A DNA stretch of 64,000 nt, taken from the NCBI GenBank assembly GCA_036501825.1, contig DASXZP010000036.1, positions 186,001 to 250,000 on the forward strand, given 5' to 3'. Position 1 is the first letter of the stretch. The number at the start of each line of letters is the position of its first letter. A program made the translations under genes and the position numbers. Of the stretch, positions 25,178 to 33,843 are shown one piece after another. Under the pieces are notes generated by a model. That model worked only from the letters and a program-made list of their open reading frames with translations. It was not told where the DNA came from and made no database searches. The DNA comes from JAFECT01 sp036501825 (lineage in GTDB: Bacteria; Pseudomonadota; Alphaproteobacteria; Caulobacterales; Caulobacteraceae).

Positions 25178-27427
25178 TCACGCGTTCGCCGCCGTAAGCG
25201 CCGGTTCCGCGTCCGCGGGCGCGTGCTTCAGGGGCAGGTAGATCGAGACGGTCGAGCCCGCGCCGGGCGCGCTGTCGATGCCCACGCCGCCGCCGGACTG
25301 GCGGGCGAAGGCGTAGACTTGGGCCAGACCCAGGCCCGTGGACTCGCCGTCGTCGCGGGTGGTGAAGAAGGGCTCGAAGGCGCGCGCCGCGATGTCGGCG
25401 GTCATGCCGGTTCCGGTATCGATGACCGACAGGCGCGCATAGTCGCCGGCCGGCGTGTCGGCGATCTGGCCGTCGGCGAGGTTCACCTGGTCGGCGCGCA
25501 CGGCGACCGTGCCGCCATCCTTCACCGCGTCTTTCGCGTTGCGCACGAGGTTGACCAGGGCCGCTTCCAGTTGCGCCACGTCGAAGGTGGCCGAGCCCAG
25601 GTCGTGCTGCACCTCGAGGTCCACCGGGTTGTCGTCCAGGGCGCGGCGCAGCATGGGTTCGAGCCCGCGCAGCACCGGCTCCAGCGCCATGGTCTCGAGT
25701 TTGAAGGTTTCGCCCTGCGAGAAACTCATCAACTGCCGGGTCAGCCGCTCGCCGCGCTTGGCGGCGGCCAAGGCTGCGGCGCCCAGGCGCTTCACCCGGT
25801 CGGGCTTCTCCGCCTGCAGCAGCATCATGTCCAGCGCGCCCATCACCACGGTGAGCAGGCTGTTGAAGTCGTGCGCCACCCCGCCGGTCAGGCGGCCCAG
25901 GGTCTCGAACCTTTGCGCGCGTTCGAGCTGTTCGGCCGTCTCGCGGCGGCGTTCCTCCACCGACTGCAGTTCACGTTCGGCGGCCTCGACCTTGCGGCCC
26001 AGCGTCTCGCGCGCCTCGATCAGCGCCGCTTGCGCCTTGCGTTCATCGGTGACGTCGCGCGCGACGCCGGCGATCCGGCGGACCTCGCCGTCCTCGCCGC
26101 GCACCACGAAGGCGGAGTCGTGCAGAATGCGTTCTTCGCCGTCGCTGGCGCGGCGGATGCGGAACTCGATCTCGCGCGGTTCGCCTCTCGACAGCGCCGT
26201 GTTGGCGCTCACGATCAACGGCACGTCGTCGGGATGCACCAGTTCGCGCCAGCGCGCGGAATCGGCCAGCAGCACGTCGCGCGACTCGCCCCAGATCGCG
26301 TCATAGGCCGCGTTCACGTGCACCACGCGTTTTTCGACCGGGTCGTAGAGCCAGATCGCGTCGCCGACCGCTTCGCTGAAGGTGGCGAACTTGCTTTCGC
26401 TTTCCTGAAGCGCCTTTTCGATTTCACCGCGGCGGCCTTCCAGCGCTTCCGCGGCGGCCTTGGCGCGCTCGGCTTCGTTTTCCTTTTCGCGCAGCGCCTC
26501 TTGCGCCGCACGCGTCTCGGTAATGTCGAGGCCCGAGCTCAGCAGGCCCGCGATGCGGTCGCGCTCGTCGTACATCAGCGCGCTGCGCCAGGCCATCAGG
26601 CGCTTCTCGCCGTCGGGCCGCACCACCCAGCCTTCGCCCTCTTCCGGCGGCGTTCGGGCGCCCGCCATCACCGAGTCGAAGAAGGCGCGCGCCTCCTTCT
26701 GGTCTTCCAGCGGCAGGAAATCCTTGATCCAGTCCTTGCCGACCACGTCCTCGACCGTGGCGCCCAGGATCTTGGCGCCGGCGCCGTTGACGTCCTTCAC
26801 CGCGCCCTTGCGGTCGAGCGCCAGCAGCATGGCGCCCGCCACCTCATAGTAGCGGCTCTTCATCAGCTCTTCGGGATCGACCTGCGGCGTGGTCAGGCTC
26901 TCCGACTCGACGATGGCCGAGGACGAGCCGATCACTTCGCCGACGTCGTTCATGATCGGCATGGCGGTGACCGACACCAGCATCTTCCGCCGCGTCGACG
27001 GGTTGACCATCATGTGCTGGAAGCCCTTCACCGTCTGGCCGCGCAGTGCACGCGCCGCCGGCAGCAGGTCGGGCGGGATCATCCGCCCGTCGGGATAGGT
27101 GATGCCCCAGGTGGCCGAGTGGAACCTCAGGCCCAGAAGCTCGGCGTCGCGGCGGCCGAGCAGCTGGTGCGCGGCCCGGTTGGCGAAGGTGAACTTGCCC
27201 GAGGTGTCGGTCTCGACCAGGGCCACCGGGATGGCCTGCAGGATGGTGAACATCCGCTGTTCGGTGCGATCGGCGCCGGTCGAGGTGGTGGTGACCACCT
27301 GGCGCGCCCGGTAGAGGGCCGCAGCCGTCCGGGTCCAGAGGAAAAACAGGAGCACGGACAGGGCCGCGGCCACGGCGGCAATGATGCCGAGCGTGAGCGT
27401 CAGGTCTGTCTCGTTTTCCAAAAACAT
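25178..27427 (-). CDS. Membrane-anchored PAS sensor histidine kinase
   Basis: 749 residues from ATG 27427, chosen because a GAGGA site lies upstream. One transmembrane helix (about 11-32), then three PAS domains (about 58-175, 190-310, 355-475) and coiled-coil linkers. The phosphoacceptor His is in GGVAHDFNSLLTVVMG near 530, the HDFNN-type box often seen in kinases of hybrid or HWE-like lineage. The ATPase has NLVRNAKDAV (N box), DTGTGM (G1) and FFTTRDDGESTGLGL (F/G2). No receiver domain and no adjacent response regulator, so its partner is elsewhere. The signal is probably cytoplasmic. Confidence 0.9.
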   Translation of the reverse strand: MFLENETDLTLTLGIIAAVAAALSVLLFFLWTRTAAALYRARQVVTTTSTGADRTEQRMFTILQAIPVALVETDTSGKFTFANRAAHQLLGRRDAELLGLRFHSATWGITYPDGRMIPPDLLPAARALRGQTVKGFQHMMVNPSTRRKMLVSVTAMPIMNDVGEVIGSSSAIVESESLTTPQVDPEELMKSRYYEVAGAMLLALDRKGAVKDVNGAGAKILGATVEDVVGKDWIKDFLPLEDQKEARAFFDSVMAGARTPPEEGEGWVVRPDGEKRLMAWRSALMYDERDRIAGLLSSGLDITETRAAQEALREKENEAERAKAAAEALEGRRGEIEKALQESESKFATFSEAVGDAIWLYDPVEKRVVHVNAAYDAIWGESRDVLLADSARWRELVHPDDVPLIVSANTALSRGEPREIEFRIRRASDGEERILHDSAFVVRGEDGEVRRIAGVARDVTDERKAQAALIEARETLGRKVEAAERELQSVEERRRETAEQLERAQRFETLGRLTGGVAHDFNSLLTVVMGALDMMLLQAEKPDRVKRLGAAALAAAKRGERLTRQLMSFSQGETFKLETMALEPVLRGLEPMLRRALDDNPVDLEVQHDLGSATFDVAQLEAALVNLVRNAKDAVKDGGTVAVRADQVNLADGQIADTPAGDYARLSVIDTGTGMTADIAARAFEPFFTTRDDGESTGLGLAQVYAFARQSGGGVGIDSAPGAGSTVSIYLPLKHAPADAEPALTAANA

Positions 27428-27648
27428 ACGCCGTCCTCTGGGGTCGCGCCTCAAAACTGCAAAAGGCGGACCGTCCAAGCGCCCATAGCCTATGGACGCG
27501 ACCGGCGCATCGCCCCTCGCGGAAACTTTAACGGTGACCGGAATTTGGCCGGTTGTGTGGCCGCGCGCGCCTTGAGGGCGGGGCGCGACGCTTCGCCCAA
27601 TGAGGGACGAGTACGGTTAAGCCGCTCGTTTTGGGACGCGCCGAAAGG

Positions 27649-28011
27649 TTACCAGCGCCACTTGCTCTGGCTGGCCGAGATGCCGAACCAGGTGTTGTCG
27701 TTGATCTGGCCGTGGGCCTCGCCCGAGACGAAGTAGCCGCCGCGGGAATCGAAACCGGCGCTCACCTCGCCGTGAACCTTCTTGTCCCGGCCCTGGTCGG
27801 GCAGCCAGGCGTCCAGCGGGCTGTCCGGCGGCGCGGTCAGCAAGGCCGGGGTCTGGCCTGGGGCCGGCGGCGGTGGAGCGGCCGGATTGACGGTGGAAAT
27901 GGGGGCGTCGGCCGCGTCGGCGGGCGTCGCGGGGGCGGAGGCTTGGGCCAGGGCGGCGCCGGCGAGCAGGGTCGTGGCGGCGAAAATCGGCAGGGCGAGC
28001 TTCAGACGCAT
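27649..28011 (-). CDS. Small exported protein, Pro/Ala-rich
   Basis: 120 residues. Signal peptide MRLKLALPIFAATTLLAGAALAQA, then a Pro/Ala-rich linker (about 25-65) and a C-terminal segment HGEVSAGFDSRGGYFVSGEA...NTWFGISASQSKWRW. The alternating pattern and terminal aromatic residue suggest beta-strands that may associate with the outer membrane. I do not recognise a named family. Upstream 27428-27648 holds no visible gene. Confidence 0.7.
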   Translation of the reverse strand: MRLKLALPIFAATTLLAGAALAQASAPATPADAADAPISTVNPAAPPPPAPGQTPALLTAPPDSPLDAWLPDQGRDKKVHGEVSAGFDSRGGYFVSGEAHGQINDNTWFGISASQSKWRW

Positions 28012-28182
28012 GGTTCACGCTCACTTTCGGCCGGGATGAACGCCCAAACGCGCCCAATCGCCAAGGGAAAAACGCACGCGCACCGGCGGTTCCGTCGCAA
28101 GCCGCGCGTCCAGGAGCGACCTTGGCCGTGGATTGGGGTGAAATTAGAGCCGGGGTGTTTCAGGACCGGGGGGTGGAAAAGG

Positions 28183-28320
28183 GAGTCCGCGGACCACACG
28201 GAAAACACGGAAAGAGGCTGAAGTCCGCGCCGCAGGCGCATCCGGGCGACGGGCGCTCCGCGCCGAAGCATGCCCGCGGAAACGCGACGCGTCCGTGCTT
28301 TCCGTGCGGTCCGTGGACTC
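28183..28320. repeat. Inverted repeat element, family R3 (copy 2)
   Basis: Arms 28183-28215 (GAGTCCGCGGACCACACGGA..) and 28291-28320 (GTCCGTGCTTTCCGTGCGGT..). It lies in the 320-bp gap 28012-28331, which otherwise holds nothing I can identify. Confidence 0.85.
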
Positions 28321-28331
28321 TCTTAAAAGTC

Positions 28332-28823
28332 TTACACGACGGCAGGCTGGGCCGCCGCGGGGGGCCGGGTGACCGCCGCGGTCTTGCGGGTCTTCTGGAA
28401 CCGCCGCAGGCCCGACTTGTCGACCAGCTTGCGCAGGGCCCGGACCGGCATGGCGAAGAACCAGGGCGAGGGCTCGCGGAAATAGGCGACCTTGCGGACT
28501 TCCTTGTCGATCACCCAGACGCAGGTGGTGCCGGCCTGGAAATAGACCGTGTCGCCGGCCTGGCAGACCCGGATCGCGCCGTCGTCGAAGTACAGCGTCA
28601 TGCCGCCTTCGATGATCTGGCAGATTTCGTCCTCGTCATAGAACCAGCGGAACGAGCCCGCCGTGCAGTGCCACAACAGCGTTATCTGCAGCTTGTCGTG
28701 GCTCAGGAACAGGACGGAATTGCGCGCCACGGGATCGCCCCCCAGCACGTGCGCGGACGAGATCGGCGCGGGCTTGTAGATCGCCTCGTCGCCGGCCTTG
28801 GCGATGAAGATCCTGGCCGTCAT
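28332..28823 (-). CDS. Cupin-fold protein
   Basis: 163 residues from ATG 28823 (MTARIFIAKAGDEA...). A single cupin barrel is seen: FYDEDEICQIIEGGMTLYFDDG followed by VCQAGDTVYFQAGTTCVWVID, as in Cupin_3/DUF861-type proteins. The first motif has Glu rather than the usual HxH, so metal binding is doubtful. The C-terminal 30 residues are basic and low complexity. Function unknown. Confidence 0.78.
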   Translation of the reverse strand: MTARIFIAKAGDEAIYKPAPISSAHVLGGDPVARNSVLFLSHDKLQITLLWHCTAGSFRWFYDEDEICQIIEGGMTLYFDDGAIRVCQAGDTVYFQAGTTCVWVIDKEVRKVAYFREPSPWFFAMPVRALRKLVDKSGLRRFQKTRKTAAVTRPPAAAQPAVV

Positions 28824-28971
28824 GGAACGCGTACCCCCAGCAACTGCGGAAACTCGAGGTGGTCTTGGAGGCCGGTTCCGTTGCCCACGGTCCGGCCCCT
28901 CATCGCTGCATTCCAGCCCGATTTGACCTAATCGGGCGTTAAGGCTCCCCGATGCTCCGGAGCCCGAACGC

Positions 28972-28999
28972 AAAACGGGCCGGCTGTGAGGCCGGCCCG
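28972..28999 (-). terminator. Rho-independent terminator of cspA
   Basis: Minus strand: perfect 9-bp stem CGGGCCGGC/GCCGGCCCG with 6-nt loop, followed by TTTT. It lies 31 bp after the cold-shock gene stop. Confidence 0.85.
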
Positions 29000-29029
29000 C
29001 TGCAAACCTTACTAGAGAGCTGGAGCGCC

Positions 29030-29242
29030 TTAGGAGGCGGCCTGCAGCTGCGCGGCCGCGAACTTGCCGCTGCGCTGGTCCTTCTCGAGCTCGTAGCTGA
29101 GCTTCTGACCTTCGGTCAGGGAGCCGAGGCTCGACCGCTCGACGGCAGACACGTGCACGAACACGTCGGCGCCGCCGTCATCCGGCTGGATGAAGCCGAA
29201 GCCCTTTTGCGGGTTGAACCATTTGACAGTTCCGGTAGCCAT
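29030..29242 (-). CDS. Cold-shock protein, CspA family
   Basis: 70 residues, one OB-fold cold-shock domain with RNP1 KGFGFIQ (13-19) and RNP2 DVFVHVSAV (26-34). It is a nucleic-acid chaperone that melts RNA structure. ATG 29242 has AGGA upstream. The 235-bp region 29243-29477 before it has no gene and could hold a long leader, as on other csp genes; I see no specific element in it. Confidence 0.95.
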   Translation of the reverse strand: MATGTVKWFNPQKGFGFIQPDDGGADVFVHVSAVERSSLGSLTEGQKLSYELEKDQRSGKFAAAQLQAAS

Positions 29243-29477
29243 ATTTCGTAGTCCTGAATTCAGTATTCGCGCGTCGCGGATGCGGCGCTTCGATCGTATT
29301 TCGAGAAGGTTTTGGGGCGGGTCCGGATATCGACAAATCGACGTGGGAACAGCCGAACCAGGTCGACATAGGATGCTTCTATGGTTTCAGGTCGGGGACC
29401 CTGAGTCAATCAAACGCCGTCCGGTGGACATTTGGCGCGAAGCTTGGCCGCCCGGATTCGTCGTCTTGGCGCGGGGT

Positions 29478-29756
29478 TCAGTCGGCCTGACCGCTCCGGT
29501 CGAGGACGCTCTCGGCGACGCCGCCGGCGACCACGGGCACGCCCAGGAAGCTCATCTTGCCGTCCTTGAAGGCGATCTCGTGCGGCTCGACCGAGGAGTC
29601 CCGCTTCAGCTTGGACTCGTCACGCAGGGTCACGCGCAGGACTAGGTCGGCCTTGGAGAGTCCGTCCTGTTCGGCCTGGGCGATCAGGGTGCGGAAGGTC
29701 TCGGTGCTGGACCGGGGCGGCTTGGCGACGGTGGGCGGCTTCTTAGGGTCGGCCAC
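29478..29756 (-). CDS. Small conserved hypothetical protein
   Basis: 92 residues from GTG 29756, preferred because AGGAG lies 7 nt upstream; a GTG eight codons earlier (29780) lacks one. Sequence: Lys/Pro-rich start (ADPKKPPTVAKPPRSS), then TFRTLIAQAEQDGLSKADLVLRV helix and FKDGKMSFLGVPVVAGGV. No transmembrane segment, no recognised domain. Confidence 0.7.
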   Translation of the reverse strand: MADPKKPPTVAKPPRSSTETFRTLIAQAEQDGLSKADLVLRVTLRDESKLKRDSSVEPHEIAFKDGKMSFLGVPVVAGGVAESVLDRSGQAD

Positions 29757-29901
29757 GGGCGGGCTCCTGTTGTGGTTCACCTATACACCCCCGCCGCCGC
29801 CCGCCTAGGCAATTCGGGGTCTGACGATCGGTGTCGGGCGACGGTTGCGCGGCCGCGGCCGCTCTGCTTCCTTCCGCCGGCGCGAGCGGAGGAGAACCGT
29901 C

Positions 29902-30309
29902 ATGGCCAACTGGCTGGTAAAGTCGGAGCCGGAGACCTGGTCCTGGGACCAGCACAGGGCGGCGGGCGACGACGCCTGGACCGGCGTGCGCAACTTCCAG
30001 GCCCGCGCGCACCTCTCGGCGATGAAGAAGGGCGACCGGGTGCTGTTCTACCACTCCGGCGACGCCAAGGCGGTGGTGGGGATCAGCAAGGTCGCAGGCG
30101 CGGCCTACCCGGATCCCACCGACAAGGACGGCAAGTTCGTCGCGGTGCACCTGAAGGGGGTCTCGCCGCTGAAGCGGCCGGTCACCCTGTCCGAGATCAA
30201 GGCGCAGAAGCCGCTCGCCGACATGGTGCTGGTGAAGAACTCGCGCCTGTCGGTGCAACCGGTGACCGACGCGGAATGGGACCGGGTCGTGAAGCTGAGC
30301 GAGAGCTGA
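29902..30309 (+). CDS. EVE-domain protein
   Basis: 135 residues, one EVE (PUA-like) domain: MANWLVKSEPETWSWDQ, TGVRNFQARAHLSAMKKGD, LFYHSGDAKAVVGISKV, and VAVHLKGVSPLKRPVTL. EVE domains bind modified bases in nucleic acids (thymocyte nuclear protein 1 family). The start ATG 29902 has GGAGGA 8-14 nt upstream. Stand-alone; the next gene is convergent and ends 1 bp away. Confidence 0.93.
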   Translation: MANWLVKSEPETWSWDQHRAAGDDAWTGVRNFQARAHLSAMKKGDRVLFYHSGDAKAVVGISKVAGAAYPDPTDKDGKFVAVHLKGVSPLKRPVTLSEIKAQKPLADMVLVKNSRLSVQPVTDAEWDRVVKLSES

Positions 30310-30310
30310 T

Positions 30311-30976
30311 TTAGGCGTCCGCCAGGTCGTAGCTGACCCGCAGGGCGCCGCCCTTCGCCTTCACCTTGCGCAGCACGATGCGGCCGATGTCGCCGGCCGC
30401 CGCCACGTGGGTGCCGCCGCAGCCGGTTGCGGCGCTGCCGCCGATGGTGATGGTGCGGCGTCCGTCCGCGCCCGGGACCGCTTCGAAGGCGAGGTTGCCG
30501 GCGACGAACTCGGCGAGGGTTTTTTCCAGCGCCCGGGCAAAGGCCTCCGGATCGGCGGGCTCGCCGTCGAAATCGACGCGCGCTTCGCCGGGCCAGTGGT
30601 GGCCGCGCACGCCCTTCAGCGAAGGATCGACCGTTTCGCCGGCATAGGCGATCAGGTGGCCGGCGGAATGCATCCGCGCGTTCAGCCGCCGCCGCTCCGC
30701 ATCGACCGACAGGCGCACGCGGTCGCCGGGCGCGAGGTCACGCGCGTCGTCGACGATGTGTTCGATCTCGCCGCTTTCGGTCTGCACGGTGTCGAGCACC
30801 GACACGTCGCCGCCGCCGTCTTTGCTCAATCGACCCTGATCACCGGGCTGGCCGCCGCCGCGCGGATGAAACACCGTGCGGTCGAGCATCACACGGGTGC
30901 GCTCGCCGCGTTCGACACGCACCACCTGCGCCTCGGCGGTGAGCGTGTCGCTGGTCAGGTAGAGCCGTTCGGTCAT
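30311..30976 (-). CDS. Alanyl-tRNA editing protein, AlaX-like
   Basis: 221 residues, comprising the second additional domain of AlaRS. Zn ligands are seen as HSAGH (His103, His107) and CGGTH (Cys186, His190). FHPRGGGQPGDQG near 36-48 is the AlaX N-terminal motif. It hydrolyses Ser-tRNA(Ala) or Gly-tRNA(Ala) in trans. The upstream esterase stops 7 bp before its ATG, so they are probably cotranscribed. Confidence 0.9.
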   Translation of the reverse strand: MTERLYLTSDTLTAEAQVVRVERGERTRVMLDRTVFHPRGGGQPGDQGRLSKDGGGDVSVLDTVQTESGEIEHIVDDARDLAPGDRVRLSVDAERRRLNARMHSAGHLIAYAGETVDPSLKGVRGHHWPGEARVDFDGEPADPEAFARALEKTLAEFVAGNLAFEAVPGADGRRTITIGGSAATGCGGTHVAAAGDIGRIVLRKVKAKGGALRVSYDLADA

Positions 30977-30983
30977 CTCAAAC

Positions 30984-31838
30984 TCAGGGCTTCAGCGCGA
31001 TGGTCAGGCCGCGGTTGAACGAGGGCGGAATGACGCTCGCGTGGTCTTCATCGGTGAAGCAAACATGGTGCACATTGGTCAGGCCGGCGTCGCGGAGCGC
31101 GACGGCGAACTCGGCCGCGCCGTCCACCATGCGCGCCATGGTGACGATCGCCTGCACTTGCGCCAGATCCATGTTGAGCGACGGGGGAACTTCGGTCGGC
31201 ACGTCCTGCTCCGTACCGCCCACGGCGACCATCACGCGCGGTAGCTGTCCGAGCTTCTTTCGATGCTCGGCAAACCCGGGCAGATGCTTCAGCACGGCGA
31301 AGCCGTCCCACCACAGCGAGGGACTGCTGGCAAGAAACGCTTCGAACGCGTCCGGCCGCGTCAGCAGTGCGTAGGCGGTGAACAGCCCGGCCAGCGAATG
31401 GCCGTAGAGGATGCGGCGGGTCTTCGACGCCTCCGGGCAACGGCGGCTGATTTCGGGCGCGAGGCTGTCGACGATGAAGGCGAGCAGGGCATCGGCGCCG
31501 CCGCTCTTGTCGCCGATCAAGCTCGTCATGTTTCCGAGGGCTGCGGCGCCTTCGGCGCTCGTCGGGGGGGTGAGATCGCCGGTGCGCAGCTTGGCCATCT
31601 CAGCGAAGTTGGCCCCATAGCCTATGCCCACCAGGACGGGCCGCGGGAAAGCACCGCCTATGGCGCGAAGATTGGCGACCTCGACCGCCAGCGAAAACGC
31701 CATGTCGGCGTCGAGCACGAAGATGACCGGGACGTCCTTAGCCTCCCCCTCCGGCCGCGAGAGGTAGACGACGTAATCGCCCTGGCCGTCGCCGCGCGGC
31801 AACGAAAAGCGTTCGATCGGGTTCGGGGCGGCGGTCAT
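30984..31838 (-). CDS. Alpha/beta hydrolase, esterase D / siderophore-esterase-like
   Basis: 284 residues. The nucleophile elbow GHSLAG (Ser near 148) and the C-terminal DEDHASV (His near 266) with intervening RVMVAVGGTEQD fit the IroE/Fes/BesA-like esterase group. No signal peptide is visible. It follows the DUF347 gene by 84 bp on the same strand, so it could be a distal member of the two-component operon. The substrate may be a siderophore ester or an acyl ester; unproven. Confidence 0.82.
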   Translation of the reverse strand: MTAAPNPIERFSLPRGDGQGDYVVYLSRPEGEAKDVPVIFVLDADMAFSLAVEVANLRAIGGAFPRPVLVGIGYGANFAEMAKLRTGDLTPPTSAEGAAALGNMTSLIGDKSGGADALLAFIVDSLAPEISRRCPEASKTRRILYGHSLAGLFTAYALLTRPDAFEAFLASSPSLWWDGFAVLKHLPGFAEHRKKLGQLPRVMVAVGGTEQDVPTEVPPSLNMDLAQVQAIVTMARMVDGAAEFAVALRDAGLTNVHHVCFTDEDHASVIPPSFNRGLTIALKP

Positions 31839-31922
31839 GCGGGCGTCCTCGGCTCTGCTTGCCGGCCGACCTGATAGCAGCGCGCTGCGGTTTGGCGATG
31901 CGGAATTTTGTCCGCCGGCGGA

Positions 31923-32756
31923 TCAGGCCGCTACGGGCGCCGTCGCGGGTCTGCGCAGGCGCGGCGTCAGCAGCACCAGCACCACCATGGCCACGGCGAT
32001 CACCGCGGTGGCGGCGATGCGGTCGAGGTTCAGCCCGCCCTGAACGTGCGGCTTGGTCAGGGTGTCGCCCAGGGTCGCGCCGAGCGGGCGGGTCAACACA
32101 TAGGCCGCCCAGAACAGGATGGTCTGCGGCAGAAGCCTGGTGAAATGCAGCAGGGCGACGATGGCGATCAGCCCCGCGAACAGCACCGCGGCGAGTTCGA
32201 AGCCCCAGGGGTCCCAGCCGCCCGCGGGCGCAGCCGCGATCTTGCCCATCAGGTCGGGAATGGTCTCCGAGGTGAAGTCGCCGAGCGCGGTGCCCAACGT
32301 GTTCGAGACCAGAATGGTCAGCCAGTAGAACACCTCGTCCTTGCGCGTGGTGATCTTGTCGGCGGCGATCTTGCCGGTGGTCAGCTTCCACGCGATCAGC
32401 ACCGCGATGACGAGGCCGAGCAGCATGGCCGACGACACGGTGTACCCCAGGTGCAGGGTGCGATCGATGAAGTCCGAGGTGGTCGTGCCGACCGTGGTGG
32501 TCGCCACAACCACCAGCCAATAGGTCAGCGGGTGATAGCGCTTGGCCGCCACCTGCGCCGCCAGGGTGACCACGAAGAAGCCGAGGAAGATCAGCGTCGC
32601 GGTCAGATAACCCAGCTTCATGGTCATGGAGACCGCATCGCCGCCGGTTTCGCCCACCGTGGTGGCGCAGATCTTCACCACCCAGAACATCAGCGTCGCC
32701 TGCGGCGCCTTGCTCAGCGCCTCGTGCACGAGGTTGGTCTGGGTCGATGTCGTCAT
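31923..32756 (-). CDS. Four-repeat DUF347 integral membrane protein (COG4705)
   Basis: 277 residues from ATG 32756. Four internal repeats of about 60-70 residues each carry an aromatic-Trp then (T/P)(V/L)G-x-T-x-x-D motif: TVGETGGD 33-40, TVGTTTSD 88-95, TLGTALGD 153-160 and PLGATLGD 224-231, preceded by FW, YW, YW, FW. Each repeat contributes two membrane helices, giving about eight in total. This is the DUF347 repeat family of unknown function. The repeated polar Asp/Thr within helices suggests an ion path. It follows the beta-propeller gene by 31 bp. Confidence 0.87.
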   Translation of the reverse strand: MTTSTQTNLVHEALSKAPQATLMFWVVKICATTVGETGGDAVSMTMKLGYLTATLIFLGFFVVTLAAQVAAKRYHPLTYWLVVVATTTVGTTTSDFIDRTLHLGYTVSSAMLLGLVIAVLIAWKLTTGKIAADKITTRKDEVFYWLTILVSNTLGTALGDFTSETIPDLMGKIAAAPAGGWDPWGFELAAVLFAGLIAIVALLHFTRLLPQTILFWAAYVLTRPLGATLGDTLTKPHVQGGLNLDRIAATAVIAVAMVVLVLLTPRLRRPATAPVAA

Positions 32757-32787
32757 GGGAGCCTCACGGTAGCGGCCGAGATTGCGA

Positions 32788-33804
32788 TCACGCGCCCGGC
32801 TTGACCACAACGATGTGGAACGATCCGGGCTCCATGGCGCCGCGGCGGGCGCCGGGGGCGGGGGGCGCGAAACGGGCGGCGGGCAGGTAGATCGTCCCGG
32901 TCGCCGGATCGATGGCGCCGGTGCGCGCGCTCTTCTCAGTGGGGTAGCGGCCGACGACGCTGAGCTTGCCCGGCGCGCGCGCCTCGATGGCCACCAGTTC
33001 GCCCGACTGGCCGCAGGGGATCAGCACCAGCTTGCGCTTGGGATCGTAGAGCGCGGCGTCCGGCCCCTGGCCGATGTCGAGCAGCTTTTCGAGCCTGAAG
33101 CCGTGGGTGTCGATCACCGCGGCCTTGCCGTCGCAGGCGGCGACCAGGGCGTGGGCGTCGGGCGCATAGACCAGGCCGGTCGGGCCGTCGCAGCCGTCGA
33201 GCTTCAGGTGCTTGATTACCGCGCGCGACTTCAGGTCGATGGCGACGACCTCGTTCAGGTTCTCGACGTTGACGTAGAGATGGCCCTCGCCGTCGGTCGC
33301 CAGCTCCTCCAGGGTTCCGCCGACGGTGATCGAACCCACCGCCTTGTGCGCCTTGGGATCGATCAGGTCGACTTCGCCCGCCTTGTGTGCGGCCACGATC
33401 ACCAGCCCGCTCTGCGCATCGAACATCGCCGAGTCGGGGCCCGTTCCGGTCGGGACCGACGCGATGGCCGCGCCCGTGTGGGCATCGATGAAGCGCAGGG
33501 TGTTGTCGCCGCCGGTGGTGACCGCGAGCACCGCGCCGCCATCGAGCGGCACGACCTTGTGCCCGTGCGGCGCGTCGCCGAGGTGCGGGACGGTGGTGTT
33601 GTCCTTGGCGTTCACCGCGAAGACGCTGTCGGCGTGGCTGACGTAGACCCGCTGCAGGCCGGAATCGAAGCTGGCGTAGTCCCAGCCGCCGTCCGGTCCG
33701 GGGACTGCGCCGGCCACCTTGTAGGCCGGCGCGGCGCTCGCGCCGCAGGCGGCGAGGAGGGTCGCTGTGGACGCGGCGAAGGCGAGGAGCGAGCGGATCG
33801 ACAT
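32788..33804 (-). CDS. Exported YncE-like beta-propeller protein
   Basis: 338 residues with a signal peptide or lipobox-like end (LLAACGASAAPAYK). The body is a chain of YVTN/NHL-like blades, e.g. GLQRVYVSHADSVFAVNA, NTLRFIDAHTGAAIASVPTG, GHLYVNVENLNEVVAIDL, and ALYDPKRKLVLIPC. Such proteins act as periplasmic binding or scaffold proteins. Gene order places it after the histidine kinase (39-bp gap) and before DUF347. It could assist the divergent TonB receptor or sense its ligand; that is inference. Confidence 0.85.
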   Translation of the reverse strand: MSIRSLLAFAASTATLLAACGASAAPAYKVAGAVPGPDGGWDYASFDSGLQRVYVSHADSVFAVNAKDNTTVPHLGDAPHGHKVVPLDGGAVLAVTTGGDNTLRFIDAHTGAAIASVPTGTGPDSAMFDAQSGLVIVAAHKAGEVDLIDPKAHKAVGSITVGGTLEELATDGEGHLYVNVENLNEVVAIDLKSRAVIKHLKLDGCDGPTGLVYAPDAHALVAACDGKAAVIDTHGFRLEKLLDIGQGPDAALYDPKRKLVLIPCGQSGELVAIEARAPGKLSVVGRYPTEKSARTGAIDPATGTIYLPAARFAPPAPGARRGAMEPGSFHIVVVKPGA

Positions 33805-33843
33805 GCGAAGACCTCGTGGCGGTTGCGAGCGCGGACGCGCTTC

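Noticed and set aside
25157..27736. 859-residue plus-strand open frame over the PAS kinase
   Set aside because: Antisense shadow; the minus frame has complete kinase motifs.
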